From positions 796,001 through 860,000 of the forward strand of contig JAFREQ010000047.1 of assembly GCA_025331565.1 (NCBI GenBank): 64,000 nt of DNA, given 5' to 3'. The notes below the pieces were generated by a model that was not told where the DNA came from, searched no databases, and worked only from the letters and a program-made list of their open reading frames with translations. Position 1 is the stretch's first letter. Each line of letters begins with the position of its first letter. The position numbers and the translations under genes were made by a program. The DNA comes from Holacanthus passer. Lineage: Eukaryota > Chordata > Actinopteri > Pomacanthidae. Positions 23,688 through 38,000 of the stretch are shown here, piece after piece.

Positions 23688-26600
23688 CTAGTGGTTGACG
23701 AGACCCTGCAGCATCATCATCAGGCGCCGCGCCGTCTTGCTGAGTGGGCTGTGGGGGTCCTGCTGCAGGAAGGCAAAGAGCTTCGGTCTGACCTGGGCCA
23801 GCACGGCAGCCATGTGGTCTCTTGTCAGCGGGTCGCCGTGGTCAAGATTCATCACCGCATCCTCCAGGTAGCTGGACAGGGACACAGAGGGACAGAGACG
23901 TCAGATAATGATAACAAAAGACAACTGAAACTCCCAGCCAGGCACATATCATCTACTGCATGAGCAGGAAGGAAACTGTTATGCCAAGGACCACAGTCTT
24001 TAGCTTTAAGGCTCAAGAAAAATGGGATGACAAACAATTTAACTCTGGGGCGCCCTGGTAGCTCACCTGCTACAGCACGTACCAGCCCAGGCCTTTTACT
24101 GCATGTCATTCTCTCTCTTTCCCTGTCTTTCCTGTCTCTCTCCAACCGTCACTGTCTCAATAATAAAATTCTTTTCTTTTTTGTTCTATGCATAAAAGAG
24201 TGACATGAAATGAAGGAAGTTTCATGTCTACAATCTGAAACTTGACTCATGCATCTGTAAAAGCAGTACAAGGATAACTTGCATACACTTTGTCCCCTGC
24301 AGCTGCTCCAAGGGTCAAAACACAGAGAAAAGCCGGCTCTGTCAAGGAATCAACTATCTTTCACAGTCTGAATGTCATGCGACGTCCTTGATTACCTTCC
24401 TGGCTGCCAGCCCAATGTGTGAAAGTGTGTTTTCACTCTAATATCACAACAGAATATTGAGTTTTGCCTTCATCACCTGTGTCCTGTCCTCTTACTCAGA
24501 CTACACTACATTTAACATCTCAATTAATTGTTTTAGTCAGACATCTGGTGCTCAGACTGTCCAGCAGTGCTCTATTTCTGTGCTGCGCTCCCACCCTCAG
24601 TGTCTTTACAGTTTAAATGACCATTCATCTCCACGTCCGGAGCACTACCTGATCCCAGTCTCACATTAGAGCCACATCGCCAGCTGGCCTCCAGCCAGAG
24701 CTCCCGCAACACACACACACACACACACACATCACAGGTCTATCAAGTCCCCATACCACTGCCAACACACTCTTTAAAGGGACATTTAATGTCACCGCAC
24801 CCCACACCACAGATACTGATTAGCTGGCTAATGTCTTGCCGGAGATAATCCACTACCCAAATTGTGCCCAACCCTTTCAAGCACACATTAAATTGCTGTT
24901 CATAGTCCCTCCATTCACATTATTCTCGCATCCATTTTGGACAACAATGTGTTCTTCAAAGTCAGCTAACGACCCTGCTAACGATCCTCTACGCTCCCAA
25001 CAATCGTCCTGCTGCTTTGTTTCTCTTTGGGAATCTTTCATAGATTCCTCTAAGATACTATCAATCAGAAAAACAGAAAACGGCTCCTTTATCTTGTGCA
25101 AAGCCTCAAAAATGCAGTTTAATTGCTATTATTTTTGTCTTATCCCAAGATTAATTGACTCCATTTACTCATGAGAACACAGAGTTTTACTGCATAGCTC
25201 AAATAAAATTAGCCATTAAAAGAGGCAATAGTGAAAAGATTTTCAGAAGTTTTGTGCTTTATCTTGTTTTGATACTATCTATCGAAGTCTGATGCATCAG
25301 AACCCATCCAGCCATGACTGTGCTCTGTCCTAATAATGACTCAGACTGAACCACACCCTACTGCCCTCATCACTCTCTCCAGATGGCACAGAGTGGCACC
25401 AGAGGGCTGTATTTGGAGTAGTAGGCAGCTGCAATGTAAACACAGCACCAGACAGGTGATCCAGACACCGTGCGGTGCTGTAAAGGGACTCTGAAAGAGA
25501 AAGAGGTTTTCTGGGAGAGAAAAGAACAGGAGAAGGGATGCAGGGATTCATAAGAGAAATGGACAAAGTGAGAGAGGCGGGGGCTCTCTGAGGAGACACA
25601 TTCGCACATCTTGAGAATAACAGCATAACATGGCGCTTTGCTATTAAAAGAGGAGGGGAAAAAAACAGACCTGAGTGCAACAGTGAATGACCGATTACAA
25701 GATGCAGGACACAGGAAAGACACAGAAAGAACAGCACGCTAGAGAGCATCTAAAAACTGTGAAGCTATTCACAGGATGATGCGCACTCCCCGGACAGCCA
25801 TGTAGCAGGGCTACAGACGGAGCAGGGTGATGGGGTCAGCAGTTTAGCACCATGTAGCACTCAAGAGATGAGGAATAATGGACGTACAACAGAGAGGAGA
25901 TGGGGAGCAAAAGTTTATGCAAAGACTGGCTTTTATTACTGATCGGCACTGGAACAGGACCCAGCTTGCGTGGGAGAGAAGGCGTGTAATGCAATTCAAA
26001 ATATGTTCGTTGCTATCATTGTGAGAAAATGAGCTTAAAATTAAGACATTTTGGGAAGAAGTAAGCTTGTACAGTCCACAGGTTTTTGATTAAACCCACT
26101 GACATTTTCCAAAATTGCAAATTATGCCTGCTGCATTGCAAGACAGGTCTTACATCAAACTACAGTGGTGTGAGATGTCCTATATGAACATCATAGAGGT
26201 AAGAATGATCAATATTTGTATAATTTTTCATTGGAAACAGTGTATGCATTTCATTTGTCATCACGCAGCTCATTTTTTCATGTGCAAAAAATATTGAGGT
26301 TATCCTAACATTAGAAACTGAAGATATTCAGTAGTTGTGAGATTAGTAAAACTAAACTGACAGTGCACACAATAAATATATACATAGATGCATTTGTTAA
26401 GAAAATGTATTTATTCATTATGTGAAGGAGGGAATGCGCTTGAGAGGGTGGAGCTAATATGTCAATAAAGGGGACAAGGTTAATCAGACCTGTGTTTTTT
26501 TCTAAATGTGGCACTGAAGTCACACAAGAGTTTTCGTTGAGTTTGGCTGGTTTGATGCCAAGCAGCCCATTCACTCCATATCACTGTCATTGTATTAATT

Positions 26601-29600
26601 CTCCGCTACAAGTAAGATAAGATATTTCTTTTATTAGTCCCACAACGGGAAATTTACATTTACAAGTGAAGGGAAGCCTTCTTCTTACGAACATTCATCT
26701 ATTGTTCTCCGACATCTGAGATGACATTTCAGACATTTTCATCATCATGAAAGTTAATATCGAAACGAGAAAAAACATGTACATTGTGAAGCCCACACTG
26801 TGCCTATTGACTTTTGATGTGTTCATTTGCAAACAATCTACAGTGAACACACAATTTAAATTTACACACTGAGTGTTTGCTCTGATCCACAAGGAGATGC
26901 CCATAACATTCAAGTAGGAAATAGTGTTATTATGGATGGATGATAAGTTAGTGAAAAAGAAAATTACACATTGTACCAAAAATTAGATTTGAAATAACCT
27001 TATTTTCCTCACCTGATTTTAAGCTCCGAGCGGGTTGTAAGGTTGGAAGACAGCTGCTGGATGAGTGACAGCAGCACAGGCTGGCTGAGAGGGCAGGGGT
27101 GCTGACCAAACACCTGCTGAGAGTCGATGGTCTCACACACATACAAGACCAGGTTCAGATCTGTCGCTGAAAGAGCCTAGTGAAAATAAGAGAGACGACT
27201 TTTTAACTTGGATTAAACCTTTTTAAGAAAAATAAAACTCAACTTCAAATATCTCTTTCCCTGCAAGAAACCTAAATGTTGTACATTCCTGTACAGCTGT
27301 GGTTTGCCTCCTTAAGAAAGGGTTTGACCACAAGTCAGAGAAATTTCTGTAAAGATAGTTTTGCCGTCATATTTCTTGTTGACATCACAATGCAATACAT
27401 TTAGACTACAAAAACCACAAGACAATTCCATGCCACAACAATCTAGCGGAAAGTAAGCCAGAGATTCTACTAAAACTATGAGCTTAGGCAGTTTTTTCTG
27501 ATGTTTTAAGTGTCAATCTAAAAGTGAGTGGGTTAAAAAAGTATCTCTATGCACATAAACATGAATGGGAGAGAGACTGAAGAACAGAGGATGGAAAAAG
27601 TAGAGGAAAAGGGTTATTATCAACCACTGAGAGCAGGTTCGGGTACAAAGTCATAGACACATATACAGTACAACTAATGCACTAGTGGTGTCTGCAAGTG
27701 GGACTGTGTGAAGTACTTGCAGCATATTTACAAAGCATTTTGTGTGTGAACTTTTGTATCAGTGCATGATGAGAAGTTGTGCAAGGGTGCTTGCATTCAA
27801 CAACAGCTGGAAAATACAGTTCAGCTGCAGAGGCTGCAATATGTACAGTACTGTGTGTGTGTTTTTGTATTCATATCCCAGTGGGGGCTTTAATTTGACC
27901 GCACAATGAGTGCTAAGACTTAGTTTTAGAGTTAGAATTAGGTTAAGGGTAGGGCTAGGGTAAGGGTTTTTGTTAGGCATTCAGTTGTGAAGGTTAAGGT
28001 TAGGGTAAAGGGCCAGGGAATGTATTATGTCAATGAAGTGTCCCTATAGGGATAGTGATACCAATGTGTGTGTGTGTGTGTGTGTGTGTTACCTGCTGAA
28101 AAGCCTGGTTGAGCTGGCCCTGCTGCAGGAGCTGCAGGATGTTGGCCTGCTGTGTCTGGTAGTCTAGGTGTGCTGTGGGGACGGGCGTGCCTGCCGCTGA
28201 CCTCATCGCCTGCATGATGCTGGAGGTGACCACTGCCTGCTGCTCCTTCATTGCAAGGCTCACCTCCCCTTTGACAATTCGCTGCACATGGCTAAGAATA
28301 GACTCCTGCAAACTGGGGGGGATAAGGACAGAAGGAATCCCCTCATTCAGTCACTTTTTGTTTGATGTACTTAACATACAAGCTGTTACTTTGACTCTAA
28401 AAAAATCTGTCTCAGCTCAGTCCAGCGTTGTCATTTCCCTTTCAAGATTTTAAAGTTTTTGTCTGCCAACTACTTTCTCTCTGCTCCGCCCCCCAACAAA
28501 TCTATAAACTCTGGAGGCCACGAAATTAATTGCAGAGGGAACAAGAGACTGGATCGAATTTATGTTCTTACATTAGCCCCAGGATTAAGCTTTGCTTGTT
28601 TCTACTCTCCAATCCATTATGCACCTGCTCAATAGACAGTGAATAAGGCCAGAGCTGCTGGCATAGGCATCTGCTGATATGCATATCTGATATTCAAAAT
28701 ATCCGCTTGGAATGCCAATCAATGCTATCAGATCAATCACTGCAAATAATTTCAGTTAACAGCAGGATTCTTTTAAAACTTGATGGATGCAGCTCATTGC
28801 ACCAAGTGGGCAAAATCTGTTTGTTTTTTTGTTTTAAAAGCTAAAAGAATTGCATTGATAAGAGCAGGCTTGGCATGTATTGTTACAGAATGATCATATT
28901 TAGGGAAATACATAAATGTAGTTAAATGACAGATAAAGAGAGAAAATAAAATAGTATAAATGGTTCAGGGGATATTCAATTCTACTGACGTCTGAACAAA
29001 AAGCAATGTTTCAGATTTCCAATCACAAGCAGCTAACAGTGTGATCGATGATAGATAGCTAGGATACATACTTTCCCACCATCATCTGGATCTGGTGCTG
29101 CACCTCTGCCCGGACATTGGCTGTGATGTTATTGGCCAGCTGATCGGTGGAGCTTTGGAAGTTGTCGATCATCTGCTGGAGCTGACCAATCATGGGGTCT
29201 CGTGCCTCCTGCTCTCTCTGTTTTCTGTTCTTCATATGGGTCTCGAGCTGTTGGATGTCTATGAAGATGGAAGTCAACAGAAAATTGGTTCTCCCCATCA
29301 CACAAGCAAACACATCATACATAGTGTACACGCAAAACTACATTAAGCTATATTTTCAACCAACGAGCATCTTTGTTGCCTTTCTAAGAGCTACATTTAT
29401 CGGGATGAAGGTTTTCAAGAGAGTAGTCTGTAATGTTTATTCAAGTTTTTATTTTGTTCCAACATGCGCCTTTGAAAGTTAAGCCTGTTGTAAATCAATC
29501 CAATCGTTTTTTCTTCATTATATAGCTTTACAATTAATACCCTAACCCATGAAAATGACTCATTAGGGAATCACTGGATGATGTATCAGTATATTACACT

Positions 29601-32081
29601 TGTGTACTTCCATGTATCAGAAAAAAAACTAAACACCAGTCAAATTTCCCCGCTGTGGGACGAATAAAGGTTTATCTTATCTTATCTTAACACCAACAAA
29701 GAGAAAATCTGGGCAAAAATGAAGACTTGCACAGTAACTAGATGGCAATGTAGAAGCAGCCTTCACAACATTACAGTCAATATTTACACACAAAACCCTA
29801 AACCCTAAATTTGATCATGGATTAAATTTAAATTGGAACAAGCTCACAAGAGCTAACATGCTCTGAGGGTTATTGTGGCCTCCCTATTTACTGCAGGCTG
29901 ACTGTGTGTGTGTCTTTTCTCTGTACACATTATGACAGCCTTGGTAAATTTTAAAAAACATCTAGCTGCCAGCTTCCTGAGGGGGGCATGAGCACAATCT
30001 CAGAATAAATAGACTGCTTATCAACACATCAGTGGCCTGGCTCAGTCTGAAAAGGCATCATTACAAAAGCTGTCCCTGAGCTTTATGAAAGAGATGGTTA
30101 TTTAATTAGGCTTCCAGATAAACAGACCCTGATTTCAGCACTAGATACAGGGAACAACCAACATCAAGAGGGTACCGATACAAAGTGTCTCAATAAGGGC
30201 ACTGGCCCTTGTGAGCCACCAGAATAGCTTCAAGGGACAGTTTCAAAACTTTTAAGGGTCTGGACATCTCGTGAATAGATGTTAAGACCATTTCCACAGC
30301 ATGCAAGCTCTTATTACTAATTTGACCTTGTGCAGAAGTAGGTCATCTAGGTCATATCTCGATGTCTCCACTACATTTTGCTGTTTGATAAAATTGCCTT
30401 ACATTCTTGCGTGCCTTGCTTAAAGCTGTCGTTGATTTGTTGAAACATGGACTGGCAGCTTCTTTCAAAAACAGGCAGCACGATGCTCTGGAAGGTGTCT
30501 TTAAAGGCTGCCTGAATGGGCCCCTGCATCGCTTCAGCCGCTGCTCGACCAATTGCATCTGTTATGTTCTGAAAACGGGAAGCCGATACAGTGAGAAGGG
30601 CAGGAGAAGGTAGGCGATGTTATGAATATTTATGATAGTAGAGGATACAGGGCCAGTGGCTTACCTTTGATTTGACCACCTTGGTGACATTGTCTTTCAG
30701 GGTGACCTCCACAGCGGTCAGCTTAGCAGCAATTGTATTGCTCAGCTGACCTGTCACTGGTTCCAGACTTTTAGAGATTGCTGGAGAGGGGAAAGAATTA
30801 GCAAAACAGATTAGCAAGACCTCCACTATAATTAGGCAGGAGATCAAGGCTGGGGGGAAAAAAGACAGGAACATCTCATCCTCCAATTAGAGGGAAGGAG
30901 AGGCGAGGCAAGAAAACATCTCTCCAAAGACTTCATTTTAATGTCGCAGTGCAACACACCTCAGCAGCCTTTATCTATATCTAATTAATCTTATGCCTAG
31001 AATGATCTAAAGCATTTAGATAACACTTTAATGTATTGATAAAAAGCCTAGTGAGCACGTGGTACGTGTTTTTCGTGCTGCAAAACAAAATTCTGCAGTC
31101 AAGATAAAAGAAAGAAAACAATGTCTTTTGAACACAGCATACATTTGCAAGTTGATGGTGGAAAGATTAGAGAAAAGAAGCCAAGGACAGGAGATGAGAG
31201 ACAGCAGTGTGCAACATATACAGACAGAAATGACTGTCTAGATTTATACTTAAAATGTTCCTTGTCTGCAACTGGCAAACAATGATATGGTGCAATACCA
31301 CCATCATCTGGTAAGAAGTGTGGCCGACTTCTTACAATCAGGCTACTTGGTATCAGCAGAGTAAAGCTCTGCCCTGTTGCCTCTCACTCTGTGATGTGCT
31401 GACTTTCTTTTCAATGGCATGCGTGTTTGTGTGGCGGCTTTCTTACTTTGTGGAACCGTTTTCTTCATTTCATCTCGGAGCACTTTGTCCATTCTGTTGG
31501 TTAGCACCGAGCTGAGGGCGTGGCTGAGTTGCTGGCTGAGTTGCTCTTGAAGCTGCTGCTGATGATTCTGACTCTCTGCCAAAACTCGCTCAAGTCTGTG
31601 CTCTGAGGTCATGAAATGTCAAGGCTCACAAGAATATGATGTAGAAGGCTCATTCTAGTATACAACTTCTTTGTGGCCTATTTTAAGGATAAATGATGCT
31701 TGGTAGTATCAGGTGATCCAGTAAACCCCAGGCCTCATGTTGTGTGACCAAAGAAAAATCCAAGCTGCTACTACTTAAGGCATTTTTTTTTAAATTCAAA
31801 TTTATTGTGGCGTCACAGTTGTTCACTAAGCCTAGGGCTCAGTTTTTTCACAGAAAGTTTCACGCGTGGTGGAAATGCTAAATGACCAAGCAATCAAAAA
31901 AACATCAGTGAGTAAGACAAGATTAAAGGATACGTTCTTGTTCCTGGTGGTTGGTCAGGACGTGCTCTACCTGAGCCATAATGGAGCTCTGCATGGCTTC
32001 AATCTGTCCGCGCAGTTCAGTTAACTCCCTCTGCTGGCTACGCAGGAGCATCAACAACTCGTCCTGCACTTCTGCATTCAT
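23688..32081 (-). CDS. edc4: EDC4 exons 23-30: coiled coil and C-terminal domain
   Basis: Coding exons: 31,934-32,081; 31,447-31,602; 30,665-30,780; 30,403-30,568; 29,072-29,258; 28,093-28,312; 27,013-27,176; 23,688-23,871. Heptad-like helices come first (LLRSQQRELTELRGQIEAM; LQEQLSQQLSHALSS; SLEPVTGQLSNTIAAKL). The C-terminal domain follows (QRIVKGEVSLAMKEQQAVV; SSIMQAMRSAAGTPVPT; LQLLQQGQLNQAFQQ; LNLVLYVCETID; YLEDAVMNLDHGDP; KTARRLMMMLQGLVNH). Human residues line up closely to the last codons. Exon 23 uses a GTATCC donor, which alone gives QEQEQHRLERVL across the join. Exon 28 ends at a donor that runs directly into an (AC)n tract. The last intron (3.1 kb) contains an antisense SINE and a LINE tail. 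Confidence 0.93.
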
Positions 32082-35000
32082 CTACAAGGGGAATGGAGAG
32101 AATAGGTGAAAAGAGGAGACCAAGTGGTTCAAGGCAATGTGCTGCAGAAACATATGAATTACACTTAAACAATATATTTGAGTTGGTAAATTGACTATGG
32201 CTTGCTACGAGATTAGAAATAGAAAATTGCAAACTGGTGGCTAAGTATCCGCAAGCTTATTTTGATATTTTACAGTCCCCTAGTGGCCAAAAATCAATCC
32301 ATTAATTAATTAAGTGCAATGTGTTCTCATTTAAAAACTAGGGCTGTCAGACGATTAAAAAAATTAACTCGATTAATTGCAACATTACTCTGTGATTAAT
32401 CGCGATTAAAATACTAATATTATTTGTATTTTGGTGAGGAGATAAAACAAGTATGTGGTGTTGGAAATAAAGAAATGACAAACTAGTCTGAGAAATCTAT
32501 CTATCTTACTTTATTCTCACACAGTTAGTCCTTCAACTAACATATTATTGTGCCTGGCGTTACAGAGACAACATGAACAGTCCCATTTTACGGTTAAACC
32601 TTTAACACATTATTGTGCCTGGCGTTACAGAGACAAAATGAACAGTCCCATTTTACGGTTAAACCGGTTATTTGAACTTGGCGGACATGACTTCCAGCTA
32701 GCTCTGGGCTACTGCTCCTGCTAGCACTAGCATACAGGAAGTGCTTGGCCTTGAGGTGATATTTAAGGCTCGTTGTGCTTCGGTGATACGATAAAATGTC
32801 ACGACAGTATTTCCAGACAACTCTTGTCTAAATCCCCACCTGGAGTTTTTATGAACAGAAACTGATTGTGTCTAACGCCTATGTCCGACGCCTCCTCCTC
32901 AGCCGTCCTTCTCTGTTGCTGCCAGGCTGCATGTGTGTGGCGACACAGAATGTAGACTGACAGACTCTACCTACGTCACGTTACGCGATTAATCGTGCGT
33001 TAATCTTTTATTCACACGTTATTGTTTCCAGATTAATCGCATGCGTTAACGTGTTAATTTTCACAACCCTATTGAAAACACAACTTTTCTCCCATTGCTA
33101 GTACCATTGAGGTAGCTAATGAATTTAAAAGAAAAAAATATGCAGATTGTTTTGTCTTACCTGACCAGAGTCCATTTGCCTGGACTGAGATGACTCACTG
33201 AGGAAAAAGAATGTGCAAACACCTTTAACAAGAACACTCTGACCAATGAATCAAGTATATTATATAAATATAATTTTGCTATTTGGTATAAAGAGCAGTG
33301 GAGATAAAACTGCACCGAACAGCAGTCTAACAATAATTTTAGTGTGACTAATCACTTCCCCCTATCAGTCAACAACCTACATTATAATCATGCCTGGCAA
33401 TCTCCGGATGCACACGCAGACAGCACCATCGATCACAGCAGTTTAAGAGTGTGTTAAAAACTACATTTTGAGCCAGATTTCATTTCATTTTTAAGAAAAA
33501 AAAGTATCCCAATTTGTAGAGTTGTTTTTACATTAAAGAGTGGATGTAATTAGATGTATGGAATGTTGTAAAAACAAAATATTTAAATGAAAACAGGAAC
33601 ATTTTTTCCACCTACACGACACAGTGCTGCAAAATTGTTTCATCCCCACTTTGTACTTTCCTTCTTTCACTATCAAACAGCGACATACCTGTCATCTTTC
33701 TTGGTCTTCCTCTTTAGTTTTGGCGAGCCTCGTGGTGAGGTCTTCCAGTCCTTAACAGGCAGTCTGTGAGAAGAGCGAGCGCCACAATTCCCTGAGGACG
33801 ATGCCAAGCTGGCCACCTCATCATCAGGGTCGCTGGGTCAAACACAGTCACATACAAAAAGACTTAGACAGCTGCTGTAATCTATGTAGCAGAGTGCATG
33901 CCATATGCTCTGTAATCATTTGTGTTGAGCCTTGTTTTGGGATATCTTCCATCCAGGATAACACTAGACATGTCTTTGTTTATTTGCACAAACAAGGAGA
34001 TTGTGTCTTCATTAGTGTTACCTCTGCTCTGCGCCAGCATCCTGACTGTCGTTCTGTGTGAGGTGATAGGAGCGTCGATGGTAAGGAGAGCTCAAGTGTC
34101 TGTCCTTTGACTCCTCTCTTGAACTACAACACAGTAGAAATGTGACATACACCTCTTTTTGATAAATGTATTTTACACTGCTTTTACAACTTCAACACAG
34201 ATACGAAAGATAACTGGCCTGGTCATACTGTTAATGCCATGTCATCTCTTTGCTTTATGCAACTGCTTGCTTATGTTAATGCATGCCCAAATGCTCGATA
34301 TACTTTTGTCTGTTATGGCTTTTGTAAACAGAAAGCAAAACTGGTTAAATTTTAGAACTCCTTCATGTAAATGTGTATGTTTAGAAATGTGTATGTATTT
34401 GGGGATTCTTACCAGTCTCCAAGACCATTGTCCCTGAGGCTGTTCCTGGTTTCTCTGGTGATGTCAGGTGCAGCCGGCCACTGTGTGTGGCTGACACTGC
34501 CATCTGAGGACCCTCCTCCAACTCCAGGGTTCTCCTGTGATAAGGCGTTCTCAAGTAGAGATGGGGTGTTGCTGAGTCTGGGCTCTGACTCTACTGCCCC
34601 ACCTACTGGCCCATCTGCACCTCCAAGTTCGAGGGGCAACAGGCTGAGACAGAAAATACAGTAGTTTTGGTCATTTAAAGGCCAATAACTGATGTTTCTG
34701 TATCCTAAGCAATTACTAATGAACATTTTTCACTGCATACTTTCTGGAGAAACGATCTTTATAGCTTGCTGACAGCTTCACTGAGAACTTTAAGTCACCA
34801 TTTATTTTTGTTAAAGTCACATCATTGTTGCTTGTAATCAACGTACCTGTTGTTGGCTGTGCGTGGTGAAGTGAGCAGGTGCAGGGCAGATGCAGCAGAG
34901 GCCATGCTGTCTGTTTGGAGAGCAGACAGAGGTAAGGGCTCCAAGCTGGACACGAGTCCACGTTGAAGCTGCAGGGTCTGGGATGCAATCTCTGGCATGT

Positions 35001-38000
35001 CCTGGGACATGGCTGTGGAGGCTGAGGAGATGACGTCAGGGGAGCGGGCCCTGGTCGGAGAGGCCAGAGGTGGCAGGAGGGGAGAATCCAGAACCTGCGG
35101 GCTGTCCAGTGCGAGAGGACCACTAGGGGACGCTAAAGCCTGGAGATTGAGATGAGGAGTGTAATGAAAAAATGATCACACCATTCAGAGTATTAAAAGG
35201 GTTTGTAGAAGTAGGAGAGTTTGTGAGGTCCTACCTGGAGGTTCTCCAGTCCAGGCAGCAGCACAGCAGAAGCAGCTCTTGGGCTGCTAGTGGAGGTGGA
35301 GAGTGCCAGACTGCTGCTGCTGCTGTTGTTGTTCTCTGCTCTGTTAGGACTCTGGCTGACATCGTCTATAGCTCTGCACATGGTAACACAGACATACTTT
35401 ACTCAGGAATGCATATTCACATGTGTGACCACAGGAGCAGGAGATTATGCTGTTATGTGAATCTATTGGTGATAAACTGGAGTCTGGATGTAAAATTAAA
35501 GGAGGAGGACAGAAGCTGATAGGAAGCAATGGTCAATAATCACATCAAACATACAATTTCTAAATTTAAAAGAAATCACCCCAGAGGAAACACCATACTC
35601 AGTAAATTCTCTCCATAAAACTGGAATAATGAGTTACATAGTAACTGGAGTTAATCAGCAATGAAGAAGTTTAACAATTAAGGCCATATTTAGCTTTTTG
35701 GGGTTTCCCTTCTCGTTTAGTGTTACATAACTTTTTGTTGCATGTAAAACATGTGCAAAGTTACAAAGCCAGGAGTCCACACCAAAAGGAGAGAAAACAC
35801 TGCTTCTGCCTGAAATACCTAGTCAGAATTCCAGCCTTTCCTTCAGTTACTTGTCTACATCACTATGTAACACAGTACCACCTTCAGCTAGGTGACTGTC
35901 CCATCCAATGAAACCTACTTTATCTTGTCTACCTCATTGTCTGCCTTATGTATGAAGACGTGAGCGGTACAAACAAAGCAAGTCAATTTCTCTGCCGTTG
36001 GCAGCAAGAACCAACACAAGTCTTCATCTACTTCCAACATCTGAAGATGTCAAGATCCAGTGGATTAACTTTATTTTATGATGGAAATGTGACAGAAATG
36101 TTCCCACAAAGACTGAGAACTATTCAATTGTGTGTGTGTAGTGAGTCCGCCAGACTGCTTCATCAATGAGGGCCAGTAGTAGTTCAATGTCAAGGATGGA
36201 CTGACATCAGCTGTCAGTGGCCTGACTTCACACTTGAAAGTTGTAAGGTTTGCCATGTTTTATGTTTACTGTTTAATGTTTACTGTTTATTTTATTACTC
36301 TATTATCCTCAGATGGTTATTCTAAGTGTCACACAACATTATGGACAGGATCCCTACAGAGACTTACTCTTTCATTTAAGAGTAAGATGCTTTTTGTTAA
36401 ACCTGAGACAGTCGTTATATCGGTCTCCTCAAAGTCATCAGATTCCACTCACAAAAGTGATTTAGCTTCCAGATCTTTCTAAAATATAGTTCAGTCAAAC
36501 TCAACAGAAACATAAAATAAAATTCACCAAAACCGTCTTTATTAGTGTTTCTAGTCAAAATAAACTCTTAATTCAGAGTTATATATGAAAATATTCTGGC
36601 CCTACATGCCATTTTCGCCCTCTTGCTCCTCTCCCAGTATTTTCACATCTGACTTGGCGCATTAAGGGTATATTTCGATTAAACCTCATTTGAAGACAAC
36701 TGAATAACGAGAGTAGAAGGTCAGATGCTGATAACTTTTTTATATGTTACCGTTTATAAAGTTACCGTAGCGCTAGCTCAGCTAGTATTAGCTTTGATGT
36801 TATATGTTATACTTTGCTGTTGATTAGCACCCAGCAGCTAGCTTGCTCTGACCATAAAGCTGTAACATTAGGCAGTGAGACAGTGATTCCGATCAGATAA
36901 GATTCCTGCTTGAACATGTGTGATGAGGAAGTTTTTGGTGATTACTGTGGTGAGATTCACAGTACAAGTGCAGCTAGACTCAGCTGTAGTAATTTCCTGG
37001 CTGCAAACACTGGCAGAACTGTGATCGTACAACCTGACCAATCACAACAAACCAGGCTTTTTGGTAAGGAGGCCTTAAAGAGACAGAAGCTCTCAGATAG
37101 AGGGTGAATAGAAGCGCTGCAGCAACTTTCAGTATGAGAATAAGAATGTGTGTTTTGAACATTAAAGCAAGTAAACCTATTGTCGTAGACAATAGGTTTA
37201 CCCCCCAAAAATAACGAACATCAAAATGAGTATAATATGGCCTCTGTAACAACTCATGCAATTCAATTTCCAAACTCCAGCTGTATAAAGTAAGGACATG
37301 GATGATAAGAATGTTGTAGAATTACCACATAACAACATTTCAATTGGAGATTCTACACTGTACTACAGATGCTAGTCACTTCTAAGCACTTTAGTACAAT
37401 CTTTTCACTTCACACCCTGTTTAGAAAAGCTCACCTGTTAGTTGAGTCAGAGTTGCTGCTGATGGCGGTCACGATGGTCAGACTGCTGGCGCTGCTGCCA
37501 GGAGACGCTGGTACCTGGAGGATGACAAAAAAAAGGGATCTACCTGCAGCAAGTGTAATGGATTTTGAAAATCACTACCCAAAGGTTAAAACAAAAACAC
37601 GGTTACTACATTTATATCCTGCTATATCCATTGCTTGGATGGGTCACATCACAACTAAATTCTCATGATCATCCCATTAATGGCAAGAAAAAGAGAACTG
37701 TTTTGTCTCCCTTCCTGACACTTCACACATGGATGAAACTGGAAACCAACTTTATCTTTGGCTGTCTGGATTTTAGCTTTATGCAAACTCAAGCAGCCAA
37801 AGATAAAGCAGGTCTTCAGTTTGTACAGACTGTGTATTAACAGGGTTATGGGCTTGTGTCTGTTGAATGCTGATACGTGGGAGAAGTTGCTATTCATGGG
37901 CCGAGGAGTTGCTAGGTGACAAATAAAAATATGTTTGAAGTTGACTACTGTCAACTGCATGTTGGAGTCAAACTCAGACATCAACCAGACAGCCCATACC

